The position numbers were made by a program, and so were the translations under genes. The notes below the pieces were generated by a model. It saw only the letters and a program-made list of their open reading frames with translations. It searched no databases and had not been told where the DNA came from. A DNA stretch of 6,604 nucleotides from Desulfuromonadales bacterium (lineage in GTDB: Bacteria > Desulfobacterota > Desulfuromonadia > Desulfuromonadales > BM103): NCBI GenBank assembly GCA_029859485.1, contig JAOUDB010000152.1, positions 1-6,604 on the forward strand. Reading direction: 5' to 3'. Positions within the stretch are counted from its first letter, which is position 1, and each line of letters begins with the position of its first letter. Positions 5,894 to 6,604 of this stretch are shown here, in pieces.

Positions 5894-6032
5894 CTAAGAA
5901 AGACTTGCCGGAGAAAAGCAGGACTGTTTAGCGCAGGAGGTTGTTAACCGTAGCGACTGCGAGGATGGGATTGCCGGAATCCACAAAGAAGAATTCATAA
6001 GATTTAGGCATAAGCCCAACGAAACGATTTAT

Positions 6033-6110
6033 GCGGGAGTAGCTCAGTTGGCTTAGAGCATCAGCCTTCCAAGCTGAGGGTCGCGGGTTCGAATCCCGTT
6101 TCCCGCTCCA
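6033..6110 (+). tRNA. glyT: tRNA-Gly (anticodon TCC)
   Basis: A 78-nt tRNA. The acceptor GCGGGAG (6033-6039) pairs with TTCCCGC (6100-6106), including one G-U, followed by T and an encoded CCA (6108-6110). The anticodon stem TCAGC/GCTGA closes the loop CTTCCAA with anticodon TCC at 6068-6070, reading GGA and GGG. A TTCGAAT T-loop is present. A 139-nt spacer separates it from tRNA-Tyr. Confidence 0.97.
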
Positions 6111-6119
6111 ATTACCAGG

Positions 6120-6133
6120 CTGTCTTGAGACAG
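6120..6133 (+). other. Hairpin in the tRNA-Gly/tRNA-Thr spacer
   Basis: CTGTC (6120-6124) and GACAG (6129-6133) form a 5-bp stem with a TTGA loop inside the 37-nt spacer. There is no T run, so termination is unlikely. It may help separate the tRNAs during processing. Confidence 0.38.
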
Positions 6134-6147
6134 TGACGATATGATAA

Positions 6148-6223
6148 GCCCACATAGCTCAGTAGGTAGAGCACATCCTTGGTAAGGATGAGGTCATCGG
6201 TTCAAGTCCGATTGTGGGCTCCA
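6148..6223 (+). tRNA. thrT: tRNA-Thr (anticodon GGT)
   Basis: Complete 76-nt tRNA. The acceptor GCCCACA (6148-6154) pairs with TGTGGGC (6213-6219), followed by T and an encoded CCA (6221-6223). The anticodon stem CATCC/GGATG closes the loop TTGGTAA with anticodon GGT at 6181-6183, reading ACC and ACU. It is the last tRNA before tuf and complements the TGT isoacceptor at the head of the cluster. Confidence 0.97.
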
Positions 6224-6281
6224 TTTCGTTGCCAGTTAAAACACGAGGCGGTCAACGGTATTTGATTTCGTTTAAAATGGG

Positions 6282-6302
6282 GCCAGCAGCCACTGTGCTG
6301 GC
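6282..6302 (+). other. Hairpin in the tuf leader
   Basis: GCCAGCA (6282-6288) and TGCTGGC (6296-6302) form a perfect 7-bp stem with a 7-nt loop, followed by eight A (6303-6310), 54 nt before the tuf start codon. With A rather than T after the stem it is not a plus-strand terminator. It may mark the processing boundary between the last tRNA and the tuf message, or stabilise the 5' end of that message. Confidence 0.45.
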
Positions 6303-6356
6303 AAAAAAAACAAGAAACATTCTTTAAGAACAGGACTAAAGAGGGAGGATAACGCA

Positions 6357-6604
6357 ATGGCAAAAGCCAAGTTTGAGCGGACTAAGCCGCATGTCAACAT
6401 CGGAACAATCGGTCACGTTGACCACGGCAAGACGACCCTGACTGCAGCGATCACGAACGTGCTTTCTTCGAAGGGCGGCGCAGAGTTTCAGGCGTTCGAC
6501 CAGATCGACAACGCTCCTGAAGAACGTGAACGCGGTATCACGATCGCAACGGCACACGTTGAGTACGAGACAGACAACCGTCACTACGCACACGTTGACT
6601 GCCC
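6357..6604 (+). CDS. tuf: Translation elongation factor Tu, N-terminal part (runs off right edge)
   Basis: EF-Tu is the GTPase that brings aminoacyl-tRNA to the ribosomal A site. The window holds 82 codons of a protein normally close to 396 residues. Visible are the highly conserved start [20 protein letters not shown], the P-loop GHVDHGKT (19-26), and the switch I segment ERGITI with T62, the residue that coordinates the GTP magnesium. The G3 motif DCPGH begins at D81 and is cut by the window end. ATG 6357 follows a strong GGAGG (6344-6348) by 8 nt. Its place after Thr-Tyr-Gly-Thr tRNAs corresponds to tufB of E. coli, where tRNAs and tufB share a transcript; a second tuf copy is often found in the str operon. 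Only the 3' part is unseen. Confidence 0.98.
   Translation, partial: MAKAKFERTKPHVNIGTIGHVDHGKTTLTAAITNVLSSKGGAEFQAFDQIDNAPEERERGITIATAHVEYETDNRHYAHVDC

Noticed and set aside
5491..6155. Minus-strand open frames across the tRNA cluster with peptides such as GERNRTPNI, GGFEPPKSTTSDLQSD and KRDSNPRPSAWKADALSQLS
   Set aside because: These are translations of tRNA antisense strands, a well-known source of spurious proteins in databases. They coincide with the complete tRNA genes.
1..6604. CRISPR array, transposon, phage genes or toxin-antitoxin pair
   Set aside because: Looked for spaced direct repeats, terminal inverted repeats, integrase or transposase motifs and small paired ORFs on both strands and found none.

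Overview
The window reads as chromosomal DNA from a Gram-negative bacterium. An outer-membrane TonB-dependent receptor with a terminal phenylalanine, a periplasmic binding protein and an inner-membrane ABC importer imply a double membrane. The EF-Tu N-terminus and the overall style (moderately high GC, intrinsic terminators, a tRNA-tuf cluster) resemble Desulfuromonadia (Geobacter/Pelobacter/Desulfuromonas relatives). That assignment rests on recalled similarity, not on a search.

Layout. (1) Positions 1-34, minus strand: the first 11 codons of a probable parvulin-type peptidyl-prolyl isomerase (ppiC-like), read leftward out of the window, with a good Shine-Dalgarno and a candidate promoter at 75-103. 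(2) Positions 35-560: divergent control region with a candidate rightward promoter, a cobalamin riboswitch (about 259-417), a hairpin (430-452) whose loop could act as both kissing-loop partner and antiterminator, and a strong intrinsic terminator (482-519). (3) Positions 561-5323, plus strand: a vitamin B12 uptake operon, btuB (outer-membrane receptor), btuF (periplasmic binding protein), btuC (permease) and btuD (ATPase). btuB and btuF are separated by 222 nt that hold a GC-rich hairpin and a long dyad. btuF-btuC are close together and btuC-btuD overlap by 4 nt (ATGA). (4) Positions 5324-5679: no convincing gene, but a weak terminator and a near-consensus sigma70 promoter (TTGACA-N17-TATAAC). 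(5) Positions 5680-6223: four tRNA genes, Thr(TGT), Tyr(GTA), Gly(TCC) and Thr(GGT). (6) Position 6357 to the right edge: the start of tuf (EF-Tu). The order thrU-tyrU-glyT-thrT-tufB is the same as in Escherichia coli.

How it works together. When cobalamin is plentiful the riboswitch should favour the terminator at 482-519 and shut off the operon. When it is scarce, read-through makes BtuB, which binds corrinoid outside and uses TonB energy to bring it across the outer membrane. BtuF carries it through the periplasm to the BtuC2D2 importer. The tRNA-tuf cluster is a separate translation-machinery operon.

No undescribed biological system is evident. The genes are standard families. The most interesting material is the RNA folding logic of the btuB leader and an unexplained dyad between btuB and btuF.
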